The translations under genes were made by a program, and so were the position numbers. From a virus, in IMG/VR virus record IMGVR_UViG_3300042006_000188, positions 1-22,416 of that record: DNA of 22,416 bases, one strand, 5' to 3'. The notes under the pieces were generated by a model. It was not told the origin of the DNA. It saw only the letters and a program-made list of their open reading frames with translations, and did not search any database. Positions within the stretch are counted from its first letter, which is position 1. Each line of letters begins with the position of its first letter. Of the stretch, positions 6,699 through 12,993 are shown one piece after another.

Positions 6699-7925
6699 AT
6701 GCACGCGAGCCGTGAGTGGGTCCCGCCGAGACGGAACACCGAGGACCCGAACGTGCCGCCCCTGCCCGGCATGCCGGAGGCCAAGGTGCCCCGTATCACG
6801 CCCTTCCACAAGCTCTATCGCCAGTCCGGGAACCACGAGGTGTGGGGTCATCTGGCCCACCCGGATCTCCAGGAGCACAACCCATTCCTGAAGGACCACG
6901 ACAGGGAGTCCTTCAGCGGGCCCGGCTCTCAATGGCGCCAGGACCATGGCGGGTGGGCGGACAAGGAAGATGACTTCGAGGGTGATCCCGAGAGGATCCG
7001 GCGCCACATCCAGAACACTCTGGACAAGGCCTCTCCGGCCATCGCGATCGACACTCACCCCCTGCACCAGGTGCTGGACAGCGGCCGGGTGAAGTCCCAG
7101 TTCGAGACGCACTCTTCCGGCGGCATCCTGGCCCCGGACGAGCGCGAGAACGTCGAGCACAAGATGTTCGGCTATCCACTCGGCCTGCCCCATCATGCGC
7201 GGCCGATCTACGGCTACCTCACCAACGATCCGTCACAGCACCATCCCGGTGCCTATCCGTACGGCAGGCACACCCTGGTGCTGCATCGCCCCCGCGTCTG
7301 GCATCGGACGAGCGCCTTCATCGGCGACACCCTGGACCACCAGGGGTACGGCCACTCCGCGCACCCGGTGCAGGACTTCGGGCTTTCCGGATTCCACGAC
7401 CACGTGGACCCCCGGAAGTGGCGGCTGGACAAGTACGACTATGACCAGGACGTGCCCTACACCGAGGCCCACTTCCACGGCGGGGTCGGCCTCCGGGACA
7501 TCCACTACGCTGTACTACACAAGCCGGACGCCTCGGCATCCCGGTACGACGAGACCGGAATGCGGCGTCACGAGGCGCTGAAGCAGAAGCTGAATCACCA
7601 CAAGATCCCCTGGGTCGAGATGGAGAACGGCAAGCCGGGGGAGATGGAGCACCATCTCAGCCGTCTCATGCGCAACGCGGCGAAGGGGGCACACATGCAC
7701 AGCAACCAGTCCAAGGTCATCGGCCAGCAGGGCCCCGGCCGCTACCTGATCGACCTCGGCTACCACGACGAGAAAGGCCACCGCCAGGCCCAGATCGCTG
7801 ACACGAACACCGGTGAGCTGCATCCGCCCATGTCCAAGGACTCGATCCTGGCGCGCGGGTACTGGGACGAGCCGGACTTCGACGTGGATGTTCACGACGT
7901 CCTGCCGCACGTCACCCCGCAGTAG
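6699..7925 (+). CDS. DUF3626 / ADP-ribosyltransferase-like protein
   Basis: A 408-residue protein with GAGAGG (6685-6690) 8 bases before the ATG. The family hint comes from a chain of motifs: VLDSGRVKSQFETHSSGG (125-142), an E-x4-FG block (EHKMFGYP, 153-160), RPIYGYL (168-174), RTSAFIGDTL (203-212) and YTEAHFHGGVGLRDI (254-268). From memory, DUF3626 proteins carry the same order (QFET..S.G, RPkYG.L, gDS, EAQ.HG), which resembles the R-S-E layout of ADP-ribosyltransferases. If so, Arg168, Ser205 and Glu256 are the candidate active residues. The first 110 residues and the last 130 have no recognised domain. The protein is unusually rich in His and Asp. It sits between terminators and converges on a leftward regulator, so it is probably an accessory (moron-like) gene. 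Catalysis is inferred only. Confidence 0.5.
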   Translation: MHASREWVPPRRNTEDPNVPPLPGMPEAKVPRITPFHKLYRQSGNHEVWGHLAHPDLQEHNPFLKDHDRESFSGPGSQWRQDHGGWADKEDDFEGDPERIRRHIQNTLDKASPAIAIDTHPLHQVLDSGRVKSQFETHSSGGILAPDERENVEHKMFGYPLGLPHHARPIYGYLTNDPSQHHPGAYPYGRHTLVLHRPRVWHRTSAFIGDTLDHQGYGHSAHPVQDFGLSGFHDHVDPRKWRLDKYDYDQDVPYTEAHFHGGVGLRDIHYAVLHKPDASASRYDETGMRRHEALKQKLNHHKIPWVEMENGKPGEMEHHLSRLMRNAAKGAHMHSNQSKVIGQQGPGRYLIDLGYHDEKGHRQAQIADTNTGELHPPMSKDSILARGYWDEPDFDVDVHDVLPHVTPQ

Positions 7926-7927
7926 CG

Positions 7928-7953
7928 GAAGGCCCCTCCGGAGAGGGGCCTTC
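7928..7953. terminator. Bidirectional terminator between convergent genes
   Basis: An 11-bp perfect stem pairs GAAGGCCCCTC (7928-7938) with GAGGGGCCTTC (7943-7953) around a CGGA loop. It begins 3 bases after the rightward gene and lies 1 base past the leftward HTH gene, so it can serve both. Confidence 0.8.
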
Positions 7954-7954
7954 G

Positions 7955-8200
7955 TCATTCCCGGTCGATATGGACGCCGGTCTTCCGGACCCAGGTCCTC
8001 TCGAAGTTGATCACGTCCTCCAGCAGCCATATCCGGCCACAGTCGAGTTTCCGCCAGTGCGGACACCGTGCGGAAGTGATCTCCATGGCTCGCTGCTTGG
8101 ATACCTTCCAGCGTCTCGACAGCTCCGCGAGGCCCAGGACGCCCACCTTGGAGATGTCTACGAGTCGAGGCGGCGGGGCCTCTTCGTGCTTGTCTTCCAT
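7955..8200 (-). CDS. AlpA/excisionase-like winged HTH DNA-binding protein
   Basis: An 81-residue leftward protein, the only convincing minus-strand gene in the window. Residues 20-70 match actinobacterial HTH_17/AlpA-type proteins: LGLAELSRRWKVSKQRAMEI gives the helix-turn-helix, and a wing-like CGRIWLLEDVINFERTW follows. Such proteins bind DNA as small regulators or recombination directionality factors. No integrase is present here, so a transcriptional role is preferred. There is no Shine-Dalgarno site. Instead a promoter (TTGACG, 17-base spacer, GATGCT at 8235-8207) ends 6 bases before the ATG, predicting a leaderless mRNA. It converges on the DUF3626-like gene, sharing its terminator, and is flanked by dyad motifs it might bind. 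Reality of the gene is supported by the domain, promoter and terminator together. Confidence 0.75.
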   Translation of the reverse strand: MEDKHEEAPPPRLVDISKVGVLGLAELSRRWKVSKQRAMEITSARCPHWRKLDCGRIWLLEDVINFERTWVRKTGVHIDRE

Positions 8201-8206
8201 GGATCA

Positions 8207-8235
8207 AGCATCAGGCCTGGCGTTAACAGCGTCAA
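8207..8235 (-). promoter_or_regulatory. Leftward promoter of the HTH gene
   Basis: On the minus strand, TTGACG (8235-8230), 17 bases, then GATGCT (8212-8207). The -10 ends 6 bases before the ATG at 8200. The -35 overlaps a TGA-N5-TTA variant of the dyad motif, so autoregulation is possible. Confidence 0.5.
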
Positions 8236-8247
8236 CTGGAGGAGGGG

Positions 8248-8276
8248 TTGACAGTGTCAGGCCCTAGTGCAATGCT
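8248..8276 (+). promoter_or_regulatory. Rightward promoter with dyad motif, site 2
   Basis: TTGACA (8248-8253), a 17-base spacer, then AATGCT (8271-8276) preceded by TG (TGC extended -10). It mirrors the divergent leftward promoter in -35 box, spacing and ATGCT core. The -35 is part of TTGACAGTGTCAGGCCCTAG, site 2 of the recurring dyad motif; TGACA/TGTCA is a perfect half-site pair. Confidence 0.5.
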
Positions 8277-8282
8277 CTGGTC

Positions 8283-8385
8283 AACGCGCATTCACTCATT
8301 GGTTCTAACCGGAACATCCGTTCCCCCACGGTCCGGTCCGAGCCAGCGCGAGAAGAAGGGCCCGAACCCCCTCGGGCCCTTCTTC
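8283..8385 (+). ncRNA. Candidate short untranslated RNA between promoter and terminator
   Basis: The rightward promoter at 8248-8276 would start RNA near 8283. A 14-bp terminator hairpin ends at 8385, which leaves about 100 bases with no credible open frame or ribosome binding site. This is inference from the flanking signals; no RNA family is recognised. An attenuated leader of the gene at 8448 is the main alternative. Confidence 0.3.
8352..8385 (+). terminator. Intrinsic terminator upstream of the 8448 gene
   Basis: A perfect 14-bp stem pairs GAAGAAGGGCCCGA (8352-8365) with TCGGGCCCTTCTTC (8372-8385), with a 6-base loop. Confidence 0.8.
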
Positions 8386-8411
8386 CTGTTCGACGACCTA
8401 TGACTCCGCCT

Positions 8412-8435
8412 AAGAGATGAACGAACAGATCTCTT
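8412..8435 (+). promoter_or_regulatory. Leader hairpin next to the ribosome binding site
   Basis: AAGAGAT (8412-8418) pairs with ATCTCTT (8429-8435), with a 10-base loop. It ends 1 base before CGAGGAG (8437-8443 region), the ribosome binding site of the gene at 8448. Confidence 0.4.
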
Positions 8436-8447
8436 CGAGGAGTCCCC

Positions 8448-8978
8448 ATGCCTGTCGGAACGGTCGTTGCCCGCAACCTCATGGACGGGGTCACCGTCCT
8501 CGCCTCGGATGTGAAGGGCACCCACTCGGTCGAGTGGGGCGCCAGGAACGATCCCAACGGCGACGACATCCAGTTCATCCCAGGCGAGGTCGTGGAGTCC
8601 GTCGCCTTCCGACGCGCCCTCGCCCGTGGCGTGATCGAGCTGATGGACGACCAGTCCGACCCCGAGGTGACCGAAGCCCTCTCGCGCCAGGTCGACGCCT
8701 TCAAGCGTCGCCAGGAGGGCGCGAAGGAAGAGGTCGAGGTGACGATCGACCGACCCACCAGCCGGGACCAGGTCAGCGCCTTCTGTGTCGGCCCGGACTC
8801 TCGCGGCACCGGCAAGTGCGGGGTCCCGGTGGCCATTTCCGAGAAGAAGCTCAAGGACACGCCCCCGCTGTGCGGCCAGCACACGCATCTGGCGTCGCAG
8901 TACGTGCCGGAGGCCGTGAAGGGGCAGGAGGACCGTATGGAGTGGGTCCGGGTCACTCTCGGCACCCGCGAGGGCTAA
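8448..8978 (+). CDS. Hypothetical structural protein with a zinc-binding-like Cys/His cluster
   Basis: A 176-residue protein with GAGGAG about 6 bases before the ATG. The N-terminal 70 residues look like a small beta/alpha domain (VVARNLMDGVTVLASDVKGT, then VESVAFRRALARGVIEL). A charged linker follows. Residues 112-150 contain Cys, Cys, Cys and His in the order FC-VGPDSRGTGK-CG and LCGQH, which could hold one zinc ion. No named family is recognised. It is the first gene of the 8448-10976 unit, after the capsid gene and the accessory cassette, so a head-neck or minor head role is plausible. The next gene starts 21 bases downstream with its own AAGGAGAGA site. Confidence 0.45.
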   Translation: MPVGTVVARNLMDGVTVLASDVKGTHSVEWGARNDPNGDDIQFIPGEVVESVAFRRALARGVIELMDDQSDPEVTEALSRQVDAFKRRQEGAKEEVEVTIDRPTSRDQVSAFCVGPDSRGTGKCGVPVAISEKKLKDTPPLCGQHTHLASQYVPEAVKGQEDRMEWVRVTLGTREG

Positions 8979-8999
8979 CCCCCAAGGAGAGACGAGCAG

Positions 9000-9812
9000 A
9001 TGGCAGAGAAGTCCGAGAACGAGGCCAGCAAGACCGGTCAGGACGTGGAGACGCCGGAGACCGGCCAGGACGTCAAGCGGGACTCCCTGGGGGAGCCGTA
9101 TGGCGACTCCGAGAGCGGCACGGTCAGCACGGCCGACGCCCCGGCAGGACCCGACCAGACGACCGGCAGCTACCTGGAGTCCCAGGACCACGTACCGGAT
9201 CCGACGGCCCTCACGGGCACCCTGGAGACCTCCGGCACCGGCGGCGGTGTGCACGAGCGCCTGACTGGCACCACGAGGATCTTCGGTGCGGTGGAGGACG
9301 TGGCCCGGCGCGTGGAGTCGCTCATCAACGAGCGGACCGAGGCGCTGAAGGAAGAGGTGCGCGGGCTGCTGCTTCAGCAGGAGGCTTCCGCCAAGGCCGC
9401 ACAGATCCCGCAGCAGTCGGTGGAGGAGCACGGCCTCCCGACCCACCAGGGCAACATCATCGCCCCGCACAACGACACCGGAGCGGGTCAGGACGCCCCG
9501 CGTTCCGCCAACGTGGCCGGGTCGCCGGACGACGTGAGCGACGGCGTCACCCGTGTGGAGGAGCCCGCCAAGGACTCCTACCAGCAGACCACCATCGCCG
9601 GTGCCGGTGACCCGGGCAAGCCCGTGGCGGCGGCCAAGAAGGCCGAGTCCGAGGGCGCCACCGAGGAGCCCCGGGAAGACGAGAACAAGGACTTCAAGCA
9701 GGCGGCCGACGAGTACGAGCAGAAGCTCAAGGGCGCCATGGCCGGGAAGACGACTCCGGCCAAGAAGACCACCTCTCGCCGTCAGGGCAACACCGGCGGC
9801 ACCAAGAAGTAG
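9000..9812 (+). CDS. Low-complexity coiled-coil protein, probable virion component
   Basis: A 270-residue protein with AAGGAGAGA about 8 bases before the ATG. Residues 1-80 are polar and acidic with a repeated TGQDV (12-16 and 21-25). Residues 90-135 form one likely coiled coil (IFGAVEDVARRVESLINERT, then EALKEEVRGLLLQQEASAK). The rest is disordered, ending in a Lys/Thr-rich basic tail (AKKTTSRRQGNTGGTKK) that could bind DNA or RNA. No enzymatic motif is visible. The basic tail and order of genes allow an internal head protein or a scaffold for the neighbouring fibre proteins, but neither is shown. The next gene follows after 27 bases. Confidence 0.4.
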   Translation: MAEKSENEASKTGQDVETPETGQDVKRDSLGEPYGDSESGTVSTADAPAGPDQTTGSYLESQDHVPDPTALTGTLETSGTGGGVHERLTGTTRIFGAVEDVARRVESLINERTEALKEEVRGLLLQQEASAKAAQIPQQSVEEHGLPTHQGNIIAPHNDTGAGQDAPRSANVAGSPDDVSDGVTRVEEPAKDSYQQTTIAGAGDPGKPVAAAKKAESEGATEEPREDENKDFKQAADEYEQKLKGAMAGKTTPAKKTTSRRQGNTGGTKK

Positions 9813-9839
9813 GCCGAGAACCCGTAGGGGAGCAGCACC

Positions 9840-10976
9840 ATGACAACACCGCCCGGATACACGGGTAACCAGACCGACACTTCGGGCGTGTCCGGAAACA
9901 CCGGTGCTGCCCCCGACGGTACGCAGGACAACGCGTCCGTCACCGAGACCTCCACCCCGTCCGGCTACGGCGGCGACCCGGACACCGGACTCAAGCCGGA
10001 TCCGCTGGTTCAGGTCTCCACCGGCACCAGCGACACGTCCGGCACCAACAGCTCCAACGCGGGTCCGTTCACCGCGTCGAAGAACTACCTGACCGGCACC
10101 CCGGACACCCAGACCATCGGGTGGCCGCAGACGCCGGGGGTCACCCAGCCCTACCGGCCGCCCACCCAGGGCATTGGCTACATCAACGCCACCGGTGCGG
10201 CCGACACCACCTGGACCGACCGGCCGATCTCGAACGGCACCGCCCGGCCGGACTACGTGCAGAACATGACCGGCACCCTGGAGTCGGCCCTGATCGGCTC
10301 CACGGGCCCCACGAGCGCCCTGGTACCCGTCGCGCCCTCCGGGACCCCCACGGTGGTCACCGGGCCCCGTCAGGTGACCGTCTCGTGGAACACCGTGGCC
10401 GACCCGGACGTCACCGCCCCGGTGACCGGATACATCATCCTCGGATCCACCGGCGGCACCACCTACGTGGGCGACGGTGTCACCTCGGCCGTGGTGACCA
10501 ACCTGGACCCGAGCCGGACCTACCAGTTCCGCGTGCTGGCCCGGAACAAGAATGGCGACGGCCCGTACGGGGCCCTGTCCGCCGCTGTCCGTCCGTACAA
10601 CCCGGACGCGCCGGACGTCCTCAAGCCCGGCGGCCTGGACGCCTATTGGGCGCAGAACCCCATCTACAGCCCTGACGGCACCGTGAAGGCCGGTTCGGGC
10701 ACCCTGGGCACCCCGGGAGCCCCCACGGGCGTCACGCTCTCTGGTGGCGGTGCAGGCACCCTCAACGTCACCTGGGTCGCCCCGGCGGACGCCTCCGAGG
10801 TCCGGAGCTACACCGTCACGCTGTCCACCGGACAGACCAAGTCCGTGGCGGCAGGAACCCTCACGACGTCGTTCACCGGCCTGACGACCGGTACCGCGAC
10901 GACCGCCCGTGTCACCTCCGTCGGTAGTGTGGGCAGCACCCAGTCCGCCCCGTCCGCATCGGTCAACGTGCCGTAG
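9840..10976 (+). CDS. Minor structural protein with two fibronectin type III domains
   Basis: A 378-residue protein with AGGGGAGC about 7 bases before the ATG. Residues 1-160 are Gly/Thr/Ser/Pro-rich and probably extended. Residues 165-252 are an FN3 domain (VTVSWNTV..., TGYIILGS, NLDPSRTYQFRVLARNKNGD). Residues 292-378 are a second, more degenerate one (LNVTWVAPADASEVRSYTV, FTGLTTGT). FN3/Ig-like repeats in phage virions are usually surface-exposed on capsid, tail or fibres and are thought to help adhere to cell surfaces or glycans. It is followed by a 16-bp terminator. Its position before the neck and tail genes makes a head-surface or collar appendage more likely than a tail-tube extension, which is an inference. 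Confidence 0.65.
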   Translation: MTTPPGYTGNQTDTSGVSGNTGAAPDGTQDNASVTETSTPSGYGGDPDTGLKPDPLVQVSTGTSDTSGTNSSNAGPFTASKNYLTGTPDTQTIGWPQTPGVTQPYRPPTQGIGYINATGAADTTWTDRPISNGTARPDYVQNMTGTLESALIGSTGPTSALVPVAPSGTPTVVTGPRQVTVSWNTVADPDVTAPVTGYIILGSTGGTTYVGDGVTSAVVTNLDPSRTYQFRVLARNKNGDGPYGALSAAVRPYNPDAPDVLKPGGLDAYWAQNPIYSPDGTVKAGSGTLGTPGAPTGVTLSGGGAGTLNVTWVAPADASEVRSYTVTLSTGQTKSVAAGTLTTSFTGLTTGTATTARVTSVGSVGSTQSAPSASVNVP

Positions 10977-10991
10977 CCGGAACCCCCGGAC

Positions 10992-11036
10992 ACGAGGAGC
11001 CCTGGGTGAACCTGACACCCGGGGCTCCTCGTACTT
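10992..11036 (+). terminator. Intrinsic terminator after the FN3 gene
   Basis: A 16-bp stem (10992-11007 with 11017-11032) with one T.G pair and a 9-base loop, followed by ACTTCTGTT. Confidence 0.8.
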
Positions 11037-11122
11037 CTGTTGGTAGTCGGCCGGTTGATCCTGTCGATCCACACGGCTCCCCTCGGAAGGGCTGAGGGAG
11101 ACCACGAGAGGAACTGGAGCGG

Positions 11123-11785
11123 ATGTCCACACTCAGCCAGCACATGGCCCTGAAGATCCCTGACGGGTCGGACCCGTTCCTGCGGACCGACTTCGTTCAG
11201 AACTACAACACTCTGGACAAATATCCGGGCGCGTACGTCTGCACGTCCGCCACCCGTCCCTCCTGGAGCGCGAGCCAGGCGGGCATGCTGATCGTGGAGA
11301 CCGACACCCGCAGGACCATGCTGTGGACCGGGACCACTTGGCGCGAGATGCTCTACGGCCCGGCCGTGTGGTGGGGCTCGATGCGCCCCCAGGTCATGGT
11401 CGGTGCGGGCACGATGGTGACCTATGTCGTAGGCACCTTCACCGTGAACCGGCCCGGCTCCCTGCTCGGACTGACCACCACCGAGCACGCACTGCCGTGC
11501 CGGGGTTACATCGGCGCTAACACTCGCGTCATGATCGACGGCGCGGACGCGAACTTCGACGGCCCCAACCAGTTCGGCGAGTACGTGCAGACGGCGTTCC
11601 CGAACACCTCCACGTTCGGTACCGACCGCTGGTACCAGACCGTGTGTTCCATGGGTGTCCGCAACATCTCCGCCGGAACCCACTCCATCGGCATCCGCGT
11701 CACGACCCAGAGCGGCTCGAACACCCAGCTCAAGCTGACCTCGGTCCGTGCGATGGCGATGTTCGTCAACGCGACGGACCGCTAG
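11123..11785 (+). CDS. Fibre- or appendage-like minor structural protein
   Basis: A 220-residue protein; GAGAGGAAC and CTGGAG precede the ATG. Residues 1-75 carry the pattern RPSWSASQAGMLIVETDTRR followed by WTGTTWREM. This is common near the N-terminus of actinophage tail-fibre and minor tail proteins (RP.w...qaG..iyETDT....yw.G..W). Residues 80-220 look like a beta sandwich with ordered strands (YVVGTFTVNRPGSLLGLT, VRNISAGTHSIGIRVTTQSG, LKLTSVRAMAMFVNA) similar to carbohydrate-binding or trimeric fibre tips. It probably contributes to host surface contact. It lies between a terminator and the 11794 gene, with 8 bases between the two genes. Confidence 0.55.
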   Translation: MSTLSQHMALKIPDGSDPFLRTDFVQNYNTLDKYPGAYVCTSATRPSWSASQAGMLIVETDTRRTMLWTGTTWREMLYGPAVWWGSMRPQVMVGAGTMVTYVVGTFTVNRPGSLLGLTTTEHALPCRGYIGANTRVMIDGADANFDGPNQFGEYVQTAFPNTSTFGTDRWYQTVCSMGVRNISAGTHSIGIRVTTQSGSNTQLKLTSVRAMAMFVNATDR

Positions 11786-11793
11786 GAGTCCTC

Positions 11794-12663
11794 ATGACGC
11801 TCTACTGGAACGACCGGCAGTACGTCTCGCAGTACGCCATCGACACGGTGGGGCTGAACATCGTCAAGGACCAGCAGCCGCTGGATGCCGACGGGCCGGT
11901 CACCGTCCAGATGGTCAGCGAGGACACCGGCCAGATCATCTTCAACCGGACGGCCGATCACCTGGGGCTGGGCGACTACGCCACGGCCTTCAGCAGCGCC
12001 GAGACGTCGATCCCCGGCTCGTACACCATCCGGTGGGACTATGACATCGCCGGGGGACAGCAGTACTTCGAGGGCGGCGTAGAGATCGGTCCGGCCTCCC
12101 CGGCGTACGACAACCTGCCGGACCCCATGAAGGCCATCATCGAGTCGGTCTGGATCCGGATCGCCGACCTGATCGACTCGCCCGGCGGGGGCCCGAACGC
12201 CCTGACGTACGTTCAGAGCCGGTTCGGCCGGGGCCGGATCGCGGAACTCCTGCGCATCGCTCTGGGCCGGATGAACACTATGGCCCAGCCCTTCCAGAGC
12301 TACACCCTGGACGGCAACGGGGGAGCCCAGTTCCCCTACCAGCAGTGGGGTCCACTGCTGGAGAGCATGACGTGGATCGAGACGCTCAAGCACCTGATCC
12401 GGATCTACACCGAGCAGCCGAACTTCATCGGGTCCGGCAACGTCTCCCGGCTCGACCGACGGGACTACGTCCAGCGCTGGCGGGATGTCCTCATGGAGGA
12501 GGAGCAGCTCGTGAAGGAGCAGCTCCAGGTCTTCAAGATCGCCTCCATGGGCCTCGGAAGGCCTGCGGTACTGATCAGCGGCGGCGTGTATGGCAGGTAC
12601 GGCCCGACTCGTATGGCCGGAAGCATTGCCGCACGTCCGAGGTACTGGACGAGGTACTACTGA
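11794..12663 (+). CDS. Hypothetical neck/connector-like structural protein
   Basis: A 289-residue protein. The ATG at 11794 follows TAGGAGTCCTC, so AGGAG is 5 bases from the start; the frame extends upstream but overlaps the previous gene. Residues 1-100 look like an Ig-like beta domain (QPLDADGPVTVQMVSEDTGQ, SYTIRWDYDIAGGQQYFEGG). Residues 105-250 are helical (MKAIIESVWIRIADLIDSPG, LLRIALGRMNTMAQPF, MTWIETLKHLIRIYTEQPNF, WRDVLMEEEQLVKEQLQVFK), and the tail is basic (GRYGPTRMAGSIAARPRYWT). I recognise no named family. A beta domain joined to a helical bundle, in the head-to-neck region, suits a connector or an appendage adaptor. The terminal stop overlaps a 12-codon open frame. Confidence 0.45.
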   Translation: MTLYWNDRQYVSQYAIDTVGLNIVKDQQPLDADGPVTVQMVSEDTGQIIFNRTADHLGLGDYATAFSSAETSIPGSYTIRWDYDIAGGQQYFEGGVEIGPASPAYDNLPDPMKAIIESVWIRIADLIDSPGGGPNALTYVQSRFGRGRIAELLRIALGRMNTMAQPFQSYTLDGNGGAQFPYQQWGPLLESMTWIETLKHLIRIYTEQPNFIGSGNVSRLDRRDYVQRWRDVLMEEEQLVKEQLQVFKIASMGLGRPAVLISGGVYGRYGPTRMAGSIAARPRYWTRYY

Positions 12664-12681
12664 TGTCGGGCGTACTGGCAG

Positions 12682-12700
12682 TGATACAGTCAGGTCCGTG
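12682..12700 (+). promoter_or_regulatory. TGA-N5-TCAGG dyad motif, site 3
   Basis: TGATACAGTCAGGTCCGTG, 19 bases after the previous gene. It shares TCAGGTCC and the TGA half-site with site 4. It is followed by a GTGAAG/CTTCAC stem (12698-12703 with 12729-12734) and then a terminator. Confidence 0.45.
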
Positions 12701-12741
12701 AAGTAATCCGTTGTCTCGGAGGTTCCAGCTTCACCGGAGGG

Positions 12742-12770
12742 GCCCCACCTTGGTGGGGCTTCTTTCGTTT
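12742..12770 (+). terminator. Intrinsic terminator with T tract
   Basis: GCCCCAC (12742-12748), CTTG loop, GTGGGGC (12753-12759), then TTCTTTCGTTT. It is the best T-tract terminator in the window. Confidence 0.8.
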
Positions 12771-12993
12771 CACTCATCCGGGCGAACCTGATATCGTCAG
12801 GTCCAGTGCGGATGTAGCGTTTCCGCAACAGGCCTCGTTGGCGTCCACAGCGGCGGGGCCTGTTGCGTACCCGGGTTTTTAAATTCGGGTACCACGGAGC
12901 CCCTGTCTCTTGTGCCTCGGACGGGGGCTCCGTCGTGTCCAGAGGAGCGCAGGTCCTGTGAAGGGGTGAGAAGCGGCTCCCCAGGAGGATCTC
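12771..12993 (+). promoter_or_regulatory. Gene-free, hairpin-rich leader of the tail-spike gene
   Basis: Together with 12664-12770 this makes a 330-base gap with no convincing gene. It holds dyad motif site 4 (CTGATATCGTCAGGTCCAGTG core, 12788-12804), where CCTGA and TCAGG form a palindrome. Three stems follow: GCAACAGGCC/GGCCTGTTGC (12825-12834 with 12857-12866), GTACCCG/CGGGTAC (12867-12873 with 12886-12892, enclosing a TTTTTAAATT loop), and ACGGAGCCCC/GGGGCTCCGT (12894-12903 with 12924-12933). The ribosome binding site AGGAGG (12983-12988) closes the region. Confidence 0.55.

Noticed and set aside
7955-8200. HTH gene as an excisionase of a prophage integration module
   Set aside because: No integrase, attachment site or other recombination gene is visible in the window. 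A transcription regulator is the simpler reading, although excisionase function cannot be ruled out.
8295-8330. tRNA-like GGTTCTAACC segment
   Set aside because: The T-loop consensus is not met, and no acceptor or anticodon stem can be drawn around it on either strand.
8292-11132. Long minus-strand open frame opposite the 8448-10976 genes
   Set aside because: It is a shadow of GC-rich plus-strand genes, has no ribosome binding site or domain, and reads through two terminators.
12715-12740. tRNA T-arm-like GGTTCCAGC
   Set aside because: No matching cloverleaf; the bases are better explained by the GTGAAG/CTTCAC stem and the terminator that follows.
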